Shown one piece after another: positions 26,785 to 34,723 of a DNA stretch of 64,000 nucleotides (positions are counted from its first letter, which is position 1; each line of letters opens with the position of its first letter). The position numbers and the translations under genes were made by a program. Source of the stretch: JBFHIJ01 sp963678775 (GTDB lineage Bacteria; Bacteroidota; Ignavibacteria; Kapaibacteriales; UBA2268); assembly GCA_963678775.2 (NCBI GenBank), contig CAXXGR010000002.1, positions 62,001 through 126,000 on the forward strand, given 5' to 3'. Under the pieces are notes generated by a model, which worked only from the letters and a program-made list of their open reading frames with translations, was not told where the DNA came from and searched no databases.

Positions 26785-27657
26785 CTATTTCTCTCTTAGC
26801 ACTTTCATTTGTATTAGCGAAAAGACTATTAATATCATAAAGAGAGTGTAAGCAATAGCGGATGCATAGCCCATCAAATCTGACTCTTTAAAAGCATTTT
26901 CGTACACTTGGTATACCAATGTGGTCGTAGAGTGCAAAGGGCCACCCTTAGTCATTACAAACACTTCTACAAATACCTGAAAAGACTTGATGCTGTTAAT
27001 AATCAAAACAAACATTAGAGTTGGTCGTAGCAGAGGGAAAGTTATTTCCCAGAACTGTCTCATGGGAGAAGCTCCGCTTAGCTCAGCGGCTTCATACAAA
27101 TCATTTGAAATAGTTTGCATGCCTGCCAGGAATAGAACCATATAATAGCCCGATGCCATCCAGATATCCATTGCCATGATAGACATGAGCGAGGTAGAAG
27201 GTTCTGCCAGCCACCCTCGTTCCGTTCCACTAAACCCTAACATTTGCACAAGCGCATTCACATAACCATCTATTGAGTAAAGATTAGTAAAAATTAGCGC
27301 AATTACTACTAAAGCGGTTACCGATGGCATGAAATAAGCTGCACGGAAAAAATCTTTAAGCCTAACAAATTTCTTATTCAGCACATTAGCCATAAATATA
27401 GCTAAAGCAGTGGTTATAGGCACGCTACCAAGAGTAAAGATGCTGGTATTAGTAAGTGCTTTCCAAAACAACTCATCGCTAAGCATATTTTTATAATTAT
27501 CTAAACCTACCCAAAAAGCTTCTCCGGTTAAAGTATTATACTCAGTCATGCTCATATAAGCAGAGTACAAAAGCGGATACAGCCAAAACACCAAGAAAGT
27601 AAGAATCCATGGTAAGAGCATAATTAATGTATTGAACTTAGATTTTGTGTTATTCAT
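26785..27657 (-). CDS. Sugar-type ABC transporter permease (MalF/UgpA family)
   Basis: A six-helix inner-membrane permease of 290 aa. The EAA loop is 'DLYEAAELSGASPMRQFWEITFPLLRP' in part (about 197-223), the contact site for the ATPase. 'GGPLHSTTTLVYQVYENAF' is typical of the carbohydrate-uptake CUT1 family. It starts inside the stop of maf (TGATG, 1-nt overlap), so translation is coupled. No second permease, binding protein or ATPase gene is adjacent; they must lie elsewhere, or the shared ATPase is used. The substrate is not evident. Confidence 0.88.
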   Translation of the reverse strand: MNNTKSKFNTLIMLLPWILTFLVFWLYPLLYSAYMSMTEYNTLTGEAFWVGLDNYKNMLSDELFWKALTNTSIFTLGSVPITTALAIFMANVLNKKFVRLKDFFRAAYFMPSVTALVVIALIFTNLYSIDGYVNALVQMLGFSGTERGWLAEPSTSLMSIMAMDIWMASGYYMVLFLAGMQTISNDLYEAAELSGASPMRQFWEITFPLLRPTLMFVLIINSIKSFQVFVEVFVMTKGGPLHSTTTLVYQVYENAFKESDLMGYASAIAYTLFMILIVFSLIQMKVLREK

Positions 27658-28256
27658 CAGGCAAAGTGCTCCATCAGCATTTTATATAAGAGTTGCAAAG
27701 GGAGACCTACTATGTTATAGTAACACCCTTCTATTCTATTTACAAACACGGCTCCAAAGTCATCCTGGATACCATAAGCACCGGCTTTGTCCATTGGAGA
27801 GCCGGTAGCAACATAGGCTTCTATCTCACTATCACATAACTCACGAAAACTTACTTCGGTAGCTTCATAACTTACATTGCACTTATCCGCAAAGCTGTCA
27901 TAAATAGCAACTCCTGTAAAAACAGTATGCGTGTTATCGCTCAGAGTTCTCAGCATTTTTTTAGCATCGCCCTCATCTAAAGGCTTTTCGAGAACCGTGT
28001 CTCCTAAGACGACGATAGTGTCCGAGCCAATAAAAACAGCATCTGAATTGGCAATGACAGCCGCAGCTTTTGCCTTCTTTGAGGCAAGCTGCATAACATA
28101 CTCTGCCGGTGGCAGGCAGTCCGAATTCACTTCCTCAATGCTTGCAGGCATTATGGAAAACTCCAGCCCCAACATCTCAAGGAGGAACTTGCGTCTGGGC
28201 GATTGGGAAGCAAGAATGATAGGCTTATTTATATCAATAATCTGATTAATATTCAT
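27657..28256 (-). CDS. maf: Maf-family nucleotide pyrophosphatase
   Basis: A 199-aa nucleoside-triphosphate pyrophosphatase. Signature segments: 'ILASQSPRRKFLLEMLGL' (about 15-32), 'IGSDTIVVLGDTVLEKP' (about 75-91), and 'GAYGIQDDFGAVFVNRIEGC' near the C-terminus. These proteins hydrolyse dTTP, UTP or modified nucleotides and are linked to septum control in some bacteria. It overlaps the downstream ABC permease by 1 nt. The pairing is probably incidental. Confidence 0.92.
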   Translation of the reverse strand: MNINQIIDINKPIILASQSPRRKFLLEMLGLEFSIMPASIEEVNSDCLPPAEYVMQLASKKAKAAAVIANSDAVFIGSDTIVVLGDTVLEKPLDEGDAKKMLRTLSDNTHTVFTGVAIYDSFADKCNVSYEATEVSFRELCDSEIEAYVATGSPMDKAGAYGIQDDFGAVFVNRIEGCYYNIVGLPLQLLYKMLMEHFA

Positions 28257-28674
28257 TGCTAAAACTTGAATTATTCGGACAAAATGAATAAAACAAAGAT
28301 AGCAAATATATCTTAAACGTGTGAGGCTCTATTTGCAAAATAGACAACAGTACTGCTATCATGCAATTGATATTAAAACAGTACTTTTATTTGCACACCA
28401 TATTTTTGATAGATAACATCTTTTGTATTTATAACACTTGCAAAGGCTTGGAGAGTGTTATTTATCAATAGCGACATCATCTGACACACAAGTGCGTATA
28501 TTTAATAGCTATTATATCAAACAGATTGCAATTTTATACGTATATATAAATATAAATTATTTTTAGAATACCTAAAAGAAAATACGGTTTATTACAATTG
28601 TTTTATTTATATTAAGTAAGTTTATTATATCAATGCAAATATTTTATTTGCTTTTTTGCTATTAGGAGTACATC
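28257..28674. other. AT-rich intergenic region before the Panacea module
   Basis: About 420 bp between divergent genes without an ORF. It must contain the module's promoter. I see no strong inverted repeat or array. A TTGCAA/ATATAC-rich stretch before 28675 is too degenerate to call a promoter. Confidence 0.45.
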
Positions 28675-29259
28675 ATGGGAAACGAAAACGTTTATAGATA
28701 TTTTCTTTGGGCACTTGCTAAAAAATACTGGCAGGCAAAAGGGAATGGTGAACTTAATAGTGATAGCCTCGAAGAATTTAACCGAACTCAAAACAATGAC
28801 TTGAGTATTCTTAAGGTTTTGAAATTACAATTCTTAGCTACTGCAGCACAGATTATTAAGACAAAAAATACTGATATTTTGGATAAGTTTGGTCAATTTA
28901 AAGCTTTGCCTTATGGGCCTGTAGATGTAGTCCTTTATAATTTACTAAGGAATGATAGACTAACTAATTTATCTGCAGGAGTTCACAATTTACAAATAAC
29001 CAATATAATTGACGAAAATGTATTAGCTGCTGAAGAAAGAGAACTGATAAACAGTAGCATTTCAATTATGATGGGCTATAATCCTGAGTTAATAAATTTG
29101 GAGGCTAAACATTTAGTTAAATTGACTCATAGATGGCCTGAGTGGGACAAACCTTATTCGTTTGCTGAATCATTAGGTAGGAAATCAGCATTAATGCACC
29201 TTGATCGACTAACTTCAAATGATGTTGATCGTTGCACCGATAAGTATTGGAAGATCTGA
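28675..29259 (+). CDS. Panacea (DUF4065)-like antitoxin-type protein
   Basis: A 194-aa soluble protein that looks like a Panacea domain. It has the helical 'LKLQFLATAAQI' opening (about 48-60), the 'GQFKALPYGPVDVVLYNLL' segment (about 73-91, the characteristic G-P-V turn), and a C-terminal 'THRWPEWDKPYSFAESLGRKSA' element with the His-Trp-Trp pattern. Panacea domains are known promiscuous antitoxins. An AGGAG site lies before the ATG. The next gene begins 2 nt after the stop with its own GGAAG site, so the two are one unit. The family assignment is by pattern only, and the N-terminal ~45 residues have no match I know. Confidence 0.62.
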   Translation: MGNENVYRYFLWALAKKYWQAKGNGELNSDSLEEFNRTQNNDLSILKVLKLQFLATAAQIIKTKNTDILDKFGQFKALPYGPVDVVLYNLLRNDRLTNLSAGVHNLQITNIIDENVLAAEERELINSSISIMMGYNPELINLEAKHLVKLTHRWPEWDKPYSFAESLGRKSALMHLDRLTSNDVDRCTDKYWKI

Positions 29260-29261
29260 TT

Positions 29262-31199
29262 ATGGATTTGAAAAGTAAAATAAGCGAAGCATTAAAAGGT
29301 CTTGAGTTAAACTTACCAGAATTTAATGAAAATCAGAAATGGTATGATGGTAATACTGATCAATTTATTGATGATTTGAATGAGAATATTGTACCATTTG
29401 AGAAAAAAATAGACCAACTATCTTTACTTATTAATACTTACATATTGGATAATTCTATTAATCGACTTGACTTTTCGACAGATATAAATTGTTTTGATGA
29501 TTTTGATTTTTCGATTGGAACTAAATTTGACCAATTTAGATCGCTCATTGAAGATAGCAATATTGCTTCTAAAAAAGAGTTCTCTAGTCATTTAGATAAT
29601 GCCAAACAAAAAATTGTAGAAAAGAAGATTTATCCTGTCTTAAATACACTGACAAAATTAGAGAATATTGTTGAAGCTCTGAGATATAAGTACACAAATA
29701 AAAATATAATAGACCAAGGTTACACACTACAGCTTTACGATTATATAGAATCTCTTCCCGTCCCAAAAATTCAAGAAGATGAATCCCTTCGTATAGTTCA
29801 TAAGGACATAATTATCCAGTATTGCACACATGTGAATATTTTAGCTTTGTGGATAGATCATAATCTATTTATTCCGACTAAAAACTTCATGCAGGTGTTG
29901 AAAATAAAAAACTATTTAGATAAGTTATTATTTAAAGTACGAGATACAGACCTATTCTCTCTATATGAAAGAGAAGTATTTGAGAAAATTGTATTAAAAT
30001 ATAATGTACTTATCAAAAAACAACTTGAAGAGTATTTGTTACTTAAAAATGATAGCGAAGATGAAAATTTAGATGAAAGTAGGAATTTTACTGTTTTTCT
30101 TGACAATCAGCCTAAGAAGCTTAATGAGTGGATACCAAACATACAATTCTCAATTATTGATGCAATACCTCAATCCACAAAATTAGATATCAATAAAGAG
30201 AAAATTTTTGTGGATAATTGCAAATCTGAACTTAATTACTCAGATATTTTTGCCAAGGCAACAGAATTGAAGAAGGAAATACTTAAAATAAACGATAAAG
30301 AAGTTTTTCATAAATATTGTTTCGAATTATTTCATTGCTATACTTTTCTAAATGGGTTCTCTGTTTTTTTGCTAACAAAAAACAGCCAAGATGATATACC
30401 TGAAATAGAAGGATATTTAAAAAAAGCATTGTCACTTTTGAATAAATATAAAATCAAAAATTATTATCCATATAGAAAATTTACTCAGCATTTTACTGAA
30501 ATAATTTCTAGTGAGACAATTTCCGATAACGATTTTCATACCTATTACGCTAAAATAGAAGATAGTCTTGAAATGTTTCAGCTACACATGGATTGGTGCA
30601 AACATTTTGGTTTTGTGACTTTCTTGGCTAATCCACATTCAAATATGCATAAGGTTGAATATTTTATTGATGAAGAAAAAATCGAACATGAGATTTCTAT
30701 TGTGTCCGGAAATACAGATCCTATTGATTATAATTTTGAGAAAAGAGAATTTGAGAAATATAAAATGGCTCTCTCTCAAATTGAGCAAAGAAGAAAATTA
30801 CATAAAGAAGTTAAAAATTTAAAGAATACGTATGACTCGATAGATTCAAAAATAAATGATACTAAAGAAAAACTCAAAGACTCAGAAAAAAATTCTATTC
30901 AAATACTTGGTATTTTCTCAGCTATTGTTCTTTTTACAACAGGTTCTATAAGCTTTTTTAAAGAAAATATGGTAACACCAGCTCAATCTGTTGCATTCAT
31001 TTTAGGCTATGGTTTTGTACTAGTCCTTTTTATTATCGTCTTGCATTATGTCTTTTATTATAGACATAGTGATGATGAAGTTCTGCAAAAAAATCAAAGT
31101 ACTCTACTTAGATATTTATTTATTGGACTCTTAGTAATAGGACTGTTTATTACTATAAACACTGAACCATTTTTTTCGTGGTTAAAAAGTTTATTCTAA
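29262..31199 (+). CDS. Large membrane-anchored partner of the Panacea-like protein
   Basis: A 645-aa protein I do not recognise. The first ~500 residues are polar, helical and rich in Asp/Glu/Lys/Asn. Residues ~500-555 are strongly charged, coiled-coil-like ('RRKLHKEVKNLKNTYDSI'). About residues 543-645 hold three transmembrane helices ('ILGIFSAIVLFTTGSISFF', 'LGYGFVLVLFIIVLHYVFYY', 'YLFIGLLVIGLFITI'). The topology suggests a cytosolic body tethered to the inner membrane. Start at ATG 29262 follows GGAAG by 8 nt; the frame reaches back to a TTG inside the upstream gene. The adjacent Panacea-like gene suggests a toxin or defence effector whose activity is restrained until triggered. This is inference. 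Confidence 0.8.
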   Translation: MDLKSKISEALKGLELNLPEFNENQKWYDGNTDQFIDDLNENIVPFEKKIDQLSLLINTYILDNSINRLDFSTDINCFDDFDFSIGTKFDQFRSLIEDSNIASKKEFSSHLDNAKQKIVEKKIYPVLNTLTKLENIVEALRYKYTNKNIIDQGYTLQLYDYIESLPVPKIQEDESLRIVHKDIIIQYCTHVNILALWIDHNLFIPTKNFMQVLKIKNYLDKLLFKVRDTDLFSLYEREVFEKIVLKYNVLIKKQLEEYLLLKNDSEDENLDESRNFTVFLDNQPKKLNEWIPNIQFSIIDAIPQSTKLDINKEKIFVDNCKSELNYSDIFAKATELKKEILKINDKEVFHKYCFELFHCYTFLNGFSVFLLTKNSQDDIPEIEGYLKKALSLLNKYKIKNYYPYRKFTQHFTEIISSETISDNDFHTYYAKIEDSLEMFQLHMDWCKHFGFVTFLANPHSNMHKVEYFIDEEKIEHEISIVSGNTDPIDYNFEKREFEKYKMALSQIEQRRKLHKEVKNLKNTYDSIDSKINDTKEKLKDSEKNSIQILGIFSAIVLFTTGSISFFKENMVTPAQSVAFILGYGFVLVLFIIVLHYVFYYRHSDDEVLQKNQSTLLRYLFIGLLVIGLFITINTEPFFSWLKSLF

Positions 31200-31203
31200 A
31201 TTG

Positions 31204-31218
31204 TTCCCCCTCCCCCTC
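31204..31218. other. C-tract with G-quadruplex potential on the minus strand
   Basis: The run CCCCCTCCCCCTCCC begins 5 nt after the stop of the membrane protein gene. The complementary strand reads GGGAGGGGGAGGGGG. It is sharply unlike the AT-rich surroundings. Roughly 100 nt further on, TTTATATA and TATATAAA form an inverted repeat. Confidence 0.5.
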
Positions 31219-31452
31219 CCAAAAAAAATCCCTACCAAAAATAAAATAATTTGTATTAACAGAAGTTTCTTTATATTAGAGGATTATGCTGTTTATATAG
31301 TTAGGGGTAGTTATATAAATGGCTTATTTAAAACAGGCGGTGACTTTCCTTTTTGGTTTGCCTTGACTTTTGCGTTTTGGCTAATCCCTCAGGCTGTGGC
31401 ACTCGCACATTTATAATCGACATTCACACATATTCTTATGGAGGCGATTTTT

Positions 31453-32610
31453 ATGTATAAGTTGCTTTTTTTGCTATTTATTTTATCTATGCAGGTGACT
31501 GTCTTTGCGGCTAAGCCGGTGATAGATATATCTCCCCTTCCGAGCAACGAACGTTTGGAAATCTGGGAAGAATCTGAAGAAATCTTTACCGAAAAGGTAA
31601 TGGAATACTACCATAAGGCTACTTTGCTCTATATGCAGGCGAAACTCTCCGGCTTCGAAACCAATGAGCTGATACTTCCGCCTAGCTTTGAGCAGCTTTC
31701 CGATATGGAAATTCAAACTATTAAAGATTATCACGCTTTGGCGATGAAATATTTCGCGATTGTCGAATCCTTGCCTGAGATTGGTAACCGTGAACAAATT
31801 GACAAACTTCGCAAAGAACTCTTTGTTCAGATGAATGCTAACAACGAAATGGAAAAACGTCAATACGAACTGGCGTTGCAGCATAATGATCTGGAGTTTT
31901 ATAAAAAGAACTGGAAGGCTGCTCGCGAAGAAGCTGCAAAGCTAAATCGTAAGTTAGACTCTGCTACAGCGGCTATGGATAAATATCTTATCCAACGCGA
32001 AGGTGAAATCAGAGCCTCATACGAGCGCAATGTTCGTAGGTTTACTCCTGTGTTTTCTATTGGTGGCACTGCTAATAAGCACTATTTCCGAGAAGACGGA
32101 ATTAATGATAAAATTGCTTTTGGCGGACAGTTTACTTTTAATCCGGAACCTGTATTTGGTTTTGGTCGATATTTAGAGATTTTTGGTGAGTATATCGTGC
32201 CAAGATTTGTAACAGACCAAATCACTCAGGGCGTGAAGCTTAGTGATAAGTGGAACTCACAGCTTTACACTATCGGCTTGAATCTTAAGTTTGACAATGT
32301 GATAGATCTAAAGGATTTTACCGGGGGCATAAAAATAGGTGCCGGACATTTCTGGGGCAGCGGCAATTTAGATAATGTAGATTATGGAGCTGCCACTTTC
32401 GAGGGAGAAATGATAAGATTTGAGATGTTTGTAAGGAATGCAGATATATCACTTCCTTTAGAGTTGTTTGTAGCGTATAACAGCTATTTTGCATCGGAGT
32501 TCGTTTTTGATTCCCGCTTGCAATACCTAAATTTTGGAGAGCCTCAATTTAACGTACTTACAATGGGTGTCAGACTTGCTTTATGGAAAACTCCCGTATA
32601 TGATAATTAA
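31453..32610 (+). CDS. Exported coiled-coil/outer-membrane beta-barrel protein (uncharacterised)
   Basis: About 385 aa. A signal peptide (LFLLFILSMQVTVFA) is followed by a helical part (about 25-195) with heptad-like charge pattern ('FYKKNWKAAREEAAKLNRKL'). The remaining ~190 residues are beta-strand rich with alternating hydrophobic residues and end in 'LTMGVRLALWKTPVYDN', consistent with a small outer-membrane barrel. I use the ATG at 31453 because GGAGG at 31440-31444 is 8 nt away; an ATG at 31438 overlaps that site. It is followed after 12 nt by a TPR/LRR protein, so they probably act together at the envelope. No family recognised. Confidence 0.75.
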   Translation: MYKLLFLLFILSMQVTVFAAKPVIDISPLPSNERLEIWEESEEIFTEKVMEYYHKATLLYMQAKLSGFETNELILPPSFEQLSDMEIQTIKDYHALAMKYFAIVESLPEIGNREQIDKLRKELFVQMNANNEMEKRQYELALQHNDLEFYKKNWKAAREEAAKLNRKLDSATAAMDKYLIQREGEIRASYERNVRRFTPVFSIGGTANKHYFREDGINDKIAFGGQFTFNPEPVFGFGRYLEIFGEYIVPRFVTDQITQGVKLSDKWNSQLYTIGLNLKFDNVIDLKDFTGGIKIGAGHFWGSGNLDNVDYGAATFEGEMIRFEMFVRNADISLPLELFVAYNSYFASEFVFDSRLQYLNFGEPQFNVLTMGVRLALWKTPVYDN

Positions 32611-32622
32611 TCGGGAGATAAA

Positions 32623-33567
32623 ATGAAATATATAATATTTACAATAATGCTTACTGTAGGACTCACAGCTCAGGATATGGAGCAGGCTATGCGTTGGATA
32701 AAACTCGGCAACACATACCGCATAAGCCAAAACTATCCTAAAGCAGGCGAATATCTTAAGAAGGGCTTAGTAGAAATACAAAACTGTGACGACTACACCT
32801 CAAGATACTGGGAAGCTGTTGCAAATGAATATTATGCTTACCTGTATGAAGATATAAAGATGTACAACGAAGCCAAGCAGCACTTTGACAAAGCTCTTTC
32901 TATTTACGAAACAGTGATAACGCAAAAGGACGGTAGCCCTTATGCTTTGGCGCAGGTCATTAGGCAGCGAAAATTAAGGATTGATTCTCTTATTCAAGCT
33001 GAAAGTGGACTATTTCTGCAAGTTGTGAAAGAAGAGCCTGTCGAGCAAATTGATGAAAAGGCAAGCGCAGGGGAAGATATTCCGCTACCGGATACAGTGT
33101 TTTTAGAAGCAGACAGCAAATCTCTTACTTTTGATAATCAGAAACTAAAAAGCTTTAATTTCATTATTCCTGAGCGAGCAGAAACTATCTCCGCAAGGAG
33201 TAACCGCATCAAAGAGATATCACCTATGATTACCCGATTGCCAAATCTAAAATCACTTGATTTGGAAGATAATCGCATAAAAGATATTTCAGCGACTGTG
33301 GCAGATATGGACAAATTAGAATATCTGAATCTATCTCGAAATAAAATCAAAGATTTGCCGGATGCAATAGGTGATATGAAAAACCTTAAGTATCTTGATT
33401 TATCAGACAATCGATTAAAAGAGTTGCCGGCAAGCCTAAACAATTTAAAGAATCTAAAGGTTTTGGATTTGAGTAAAAACAAGATTCCATTTACCTCAGT
33501 AGAAAATCTTATAAAACAGCTACCAAATACTAACATAATCCACGACGAATACTCGCTCGCTAAATAA
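32623..33567 (+). CDS. Exported TPR plus leucine-rich-repeat protein
   Basis: A 314-aa protein. A signal peptide (about 1-16, ending 'LTAQ') leads into two or three TPR units (about 20-110; 'WIKLGNTYRISQNYPKAGEY', 'YEDIKMYNEAKQHFDKAL'). After a linker, about five leucine-rich repeats of 23 residues occupy ~195-300 ('LKSLDLEDNRIKDISATV', 'LEYLNLSRNKIKDLPDAI'). The LRRs are the bacterial x-L-x-x-L-x-L-x-x-N-x-I/L type. It is likely periplasmic or surface exposed and involved in protein binding. It shares a transcript with the barrel protein upstream. Its stop is 15 nt from the stop of the convergent peptidase gene. Confidence 0.82.
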   Translation: MKYIIFTIMLTVGLTAQDMEQAMRWIKLGNTYRISQNYPKAGEYLKKGLVEIQNCDDYTSRYWEAVANEYYAYLYEDIKMYNEAKQHFDKALSIYETVITQKDGSPYALAQVIRQRKLRIDSLIQAESGLFLQVVKEEPVEQIDEKASAGEDIPLPDTVFLEADSKSLTFDNQKLKSFNFIIPERAETISARSNRIKEISPMITRLPNLKSLDLEDNRIKDISATVADMDKLEYLNLSRNKIKDLPDAIGDMKNLKYLDLSDNRLKELPASLNNLKNLKVLDLSKNKIPFTSVENLIKQLPNTNIIHDEYSLAK

Positions 33568-33574
33568 AAAAAAC

Positions 33575-33606
33575 AGCTCGTCTCATCGCAAGAGGCGGGC
33601 TTTTTT
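33575..33606. terminator. Shared terminator overlapping the end of the peptidase gene
   Basis: GCTCGTCTC and GAGGCGGGC pair (with G-T pairs) and are followed by TTTTTT on the plus strand. The hairpin overlaps the last codons of the convergent MtfA-like gene, so coding and termination are combined. Confidence 0.75.
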
Positions 33607-34479
33607 ACTGCCACAACATTTTTTATATTTCTTGCCCGAACCACACGGACACAGGTCATTTCTACCTACGGACCTTATATTGTAGGTTTTAAGTTCTTTT
33701 TTGCTCATTTCGCTTGAAAATATTTTTTCTAACATTACATATAGTTCTGGGTGTTTCTCTTTGAGCAATCGAGGACGCTCAAAAAAGTACTCAGATGCTA
33801 CGGAGAAGAACTCTGCATTGTTTGTGCCACCGTATGGATTTATATCTGAGTTATGAGTTGCTATTTCTTCAATTTTACGATTAATGAGGTCTAACCACGG
33901 GATTGTATATTGCTTTTGGAGTAGGGCTTTGGGTACCCCGTCTACGGCTCCGTCAGATTTGTCTATCAGATGGACAAATTCATGTATAGCAGTATTTTTT
34001 TTGTCATTTTCTATAGAGAATCCCTCTTGGAGCGATTTTTTTGAAATAATCATTTTGCCGTTCATAACACCTGTTCCAACCATGCCAAGTATGTTGCTAT
34101 CCGCAGTTCCAACTCCATATTTATCATTAAATCTGTCTGGATACACTAATACTTCCTCTAAGTTGTAATATCTCCAGTCAGGAAAATAAAAAACGGGTAT
34201 TATTGCACTTGATGCTACTAAAAGCCTGTCTGTGTCATCAATTTCACAACTTATGCCTGTTACTTTGCAGTTCGCTAAAAAATCTTGCACACGCGTTTCA
34301 AAAGATAATTTTTCGATGTCAGAGAGTGAGTTATAAAAAGCAACATTCTTTTGCAGAAACGACTTGTGCTCTGCCTGCATCAAAGTCCCTTTTTTTCGTT
34401 TTGATTTGCTAAATGCTAAAACAAATGCTCCGTACAATAGAGCCAAGAAGATCAAAAGTGAAATTATTATATAAAACAT
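33583..34479 (-). CDS. mtfA: MtfA-like zinc peptidase with C-terminal SEC-C motif
   Basis: A 298-aa membrane-tethered metallopeptidase. One N-terminal helix (about 3-22) is followed by an MtfA/glucose-regulated-peptidase domain with 'TAIHEFVHLIDK' (HExxH, about 163-172) and a downstream 'NNAEFFSVASEYFFERP' that supplies the third zinc ligand (Glu). The last ~25 residues are a SEC-C zinc-binding motif ('GRNDLCPCGSGKKYKKCC'). MtfA of E. coli modulates the Mlc glucose repressor. The SEC-C tail suggests protein targeting, as in SecA. I start at ATG 34479; the frame extends to 34545 without ribosome site. Confidence 0.85.
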   Translation of the reverse strand: MFYIIISLLIFLALLYGAFVLAFSKSKRKKGTLMQAEHKSFLQKNVAFYNSLSDIEKLSFETRVQDFLANCKVTGISCEIDDTDRLLVASSAIIPVFYFPDWRYYNLEEVLVYPDRFNDKYGVGTADSNILGMVGTGVMNGKMIISKKSLQEGFSIENDKKNTAIHEFVHLIDKSDGAVDGVPKALLQKQYTIPWLDLINRKIEEIATHNSDINPYGGTNNAEFFSVASEYFFERPRLLKEKHPELYVMLEKIFSSEMSKKELKTYNIRSVGRNDLCPCGSGKKYKKCCGSKKARLLR

Positions 34480-34611
34480 AAATATACTCTGAGCAATGTT
34501 AATATTTCTCTTGCAAATATACTCAGTTTCTACTATTAATCCCATATAGCTATAATAATAAATCTGAATCCCTTAACATGGCCTTGTAGTTAGATGCTGT
34601 AAATGCTCGTA

Positions 34612-34658
34612 GAACCAAGGAGCAAGCTTGTTTTCTAATGACAAATTCCGGGATAAAT
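34612..34658 (+). repeat. Dispersed repeat, partial copy F (3' part)
   Basis: Contains 'AGAACCAAGGAGCAAGCTTG' and 'TCTAATGACAAATTCCGG', matching the tail of copies B and C. The first half is not recognisable, although a degenerate trace may precede it. It sits between two minus-strand genes, just beyond the murA terminator. Confidence 0.65.
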
Positions 34659-34662
34659 CGAA

Positions 34663-34700
34663 AAGAAGATATACCATTTGCCGATATATCTTCTTTTTTT
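34663..34700. terminator. Terminator at the end of murA
   Basis: AAGAAGATATA and TATATCTTCTT form a perfect 11-bp stem with an 11-nt loop. The longest T run is on the plus-strand side. Confidence 0.85.
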
Positions 34701-34723
34701 AAAATAAACCATATAAAATCTAC

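Noticed and set aside
31201..31416. 71-codon plus-strand ORF after the Panacea module
   Set aside because: It starts with TTG inside the C-tract, has no ribosome site, and its composition is poor; I see no family resemblance.
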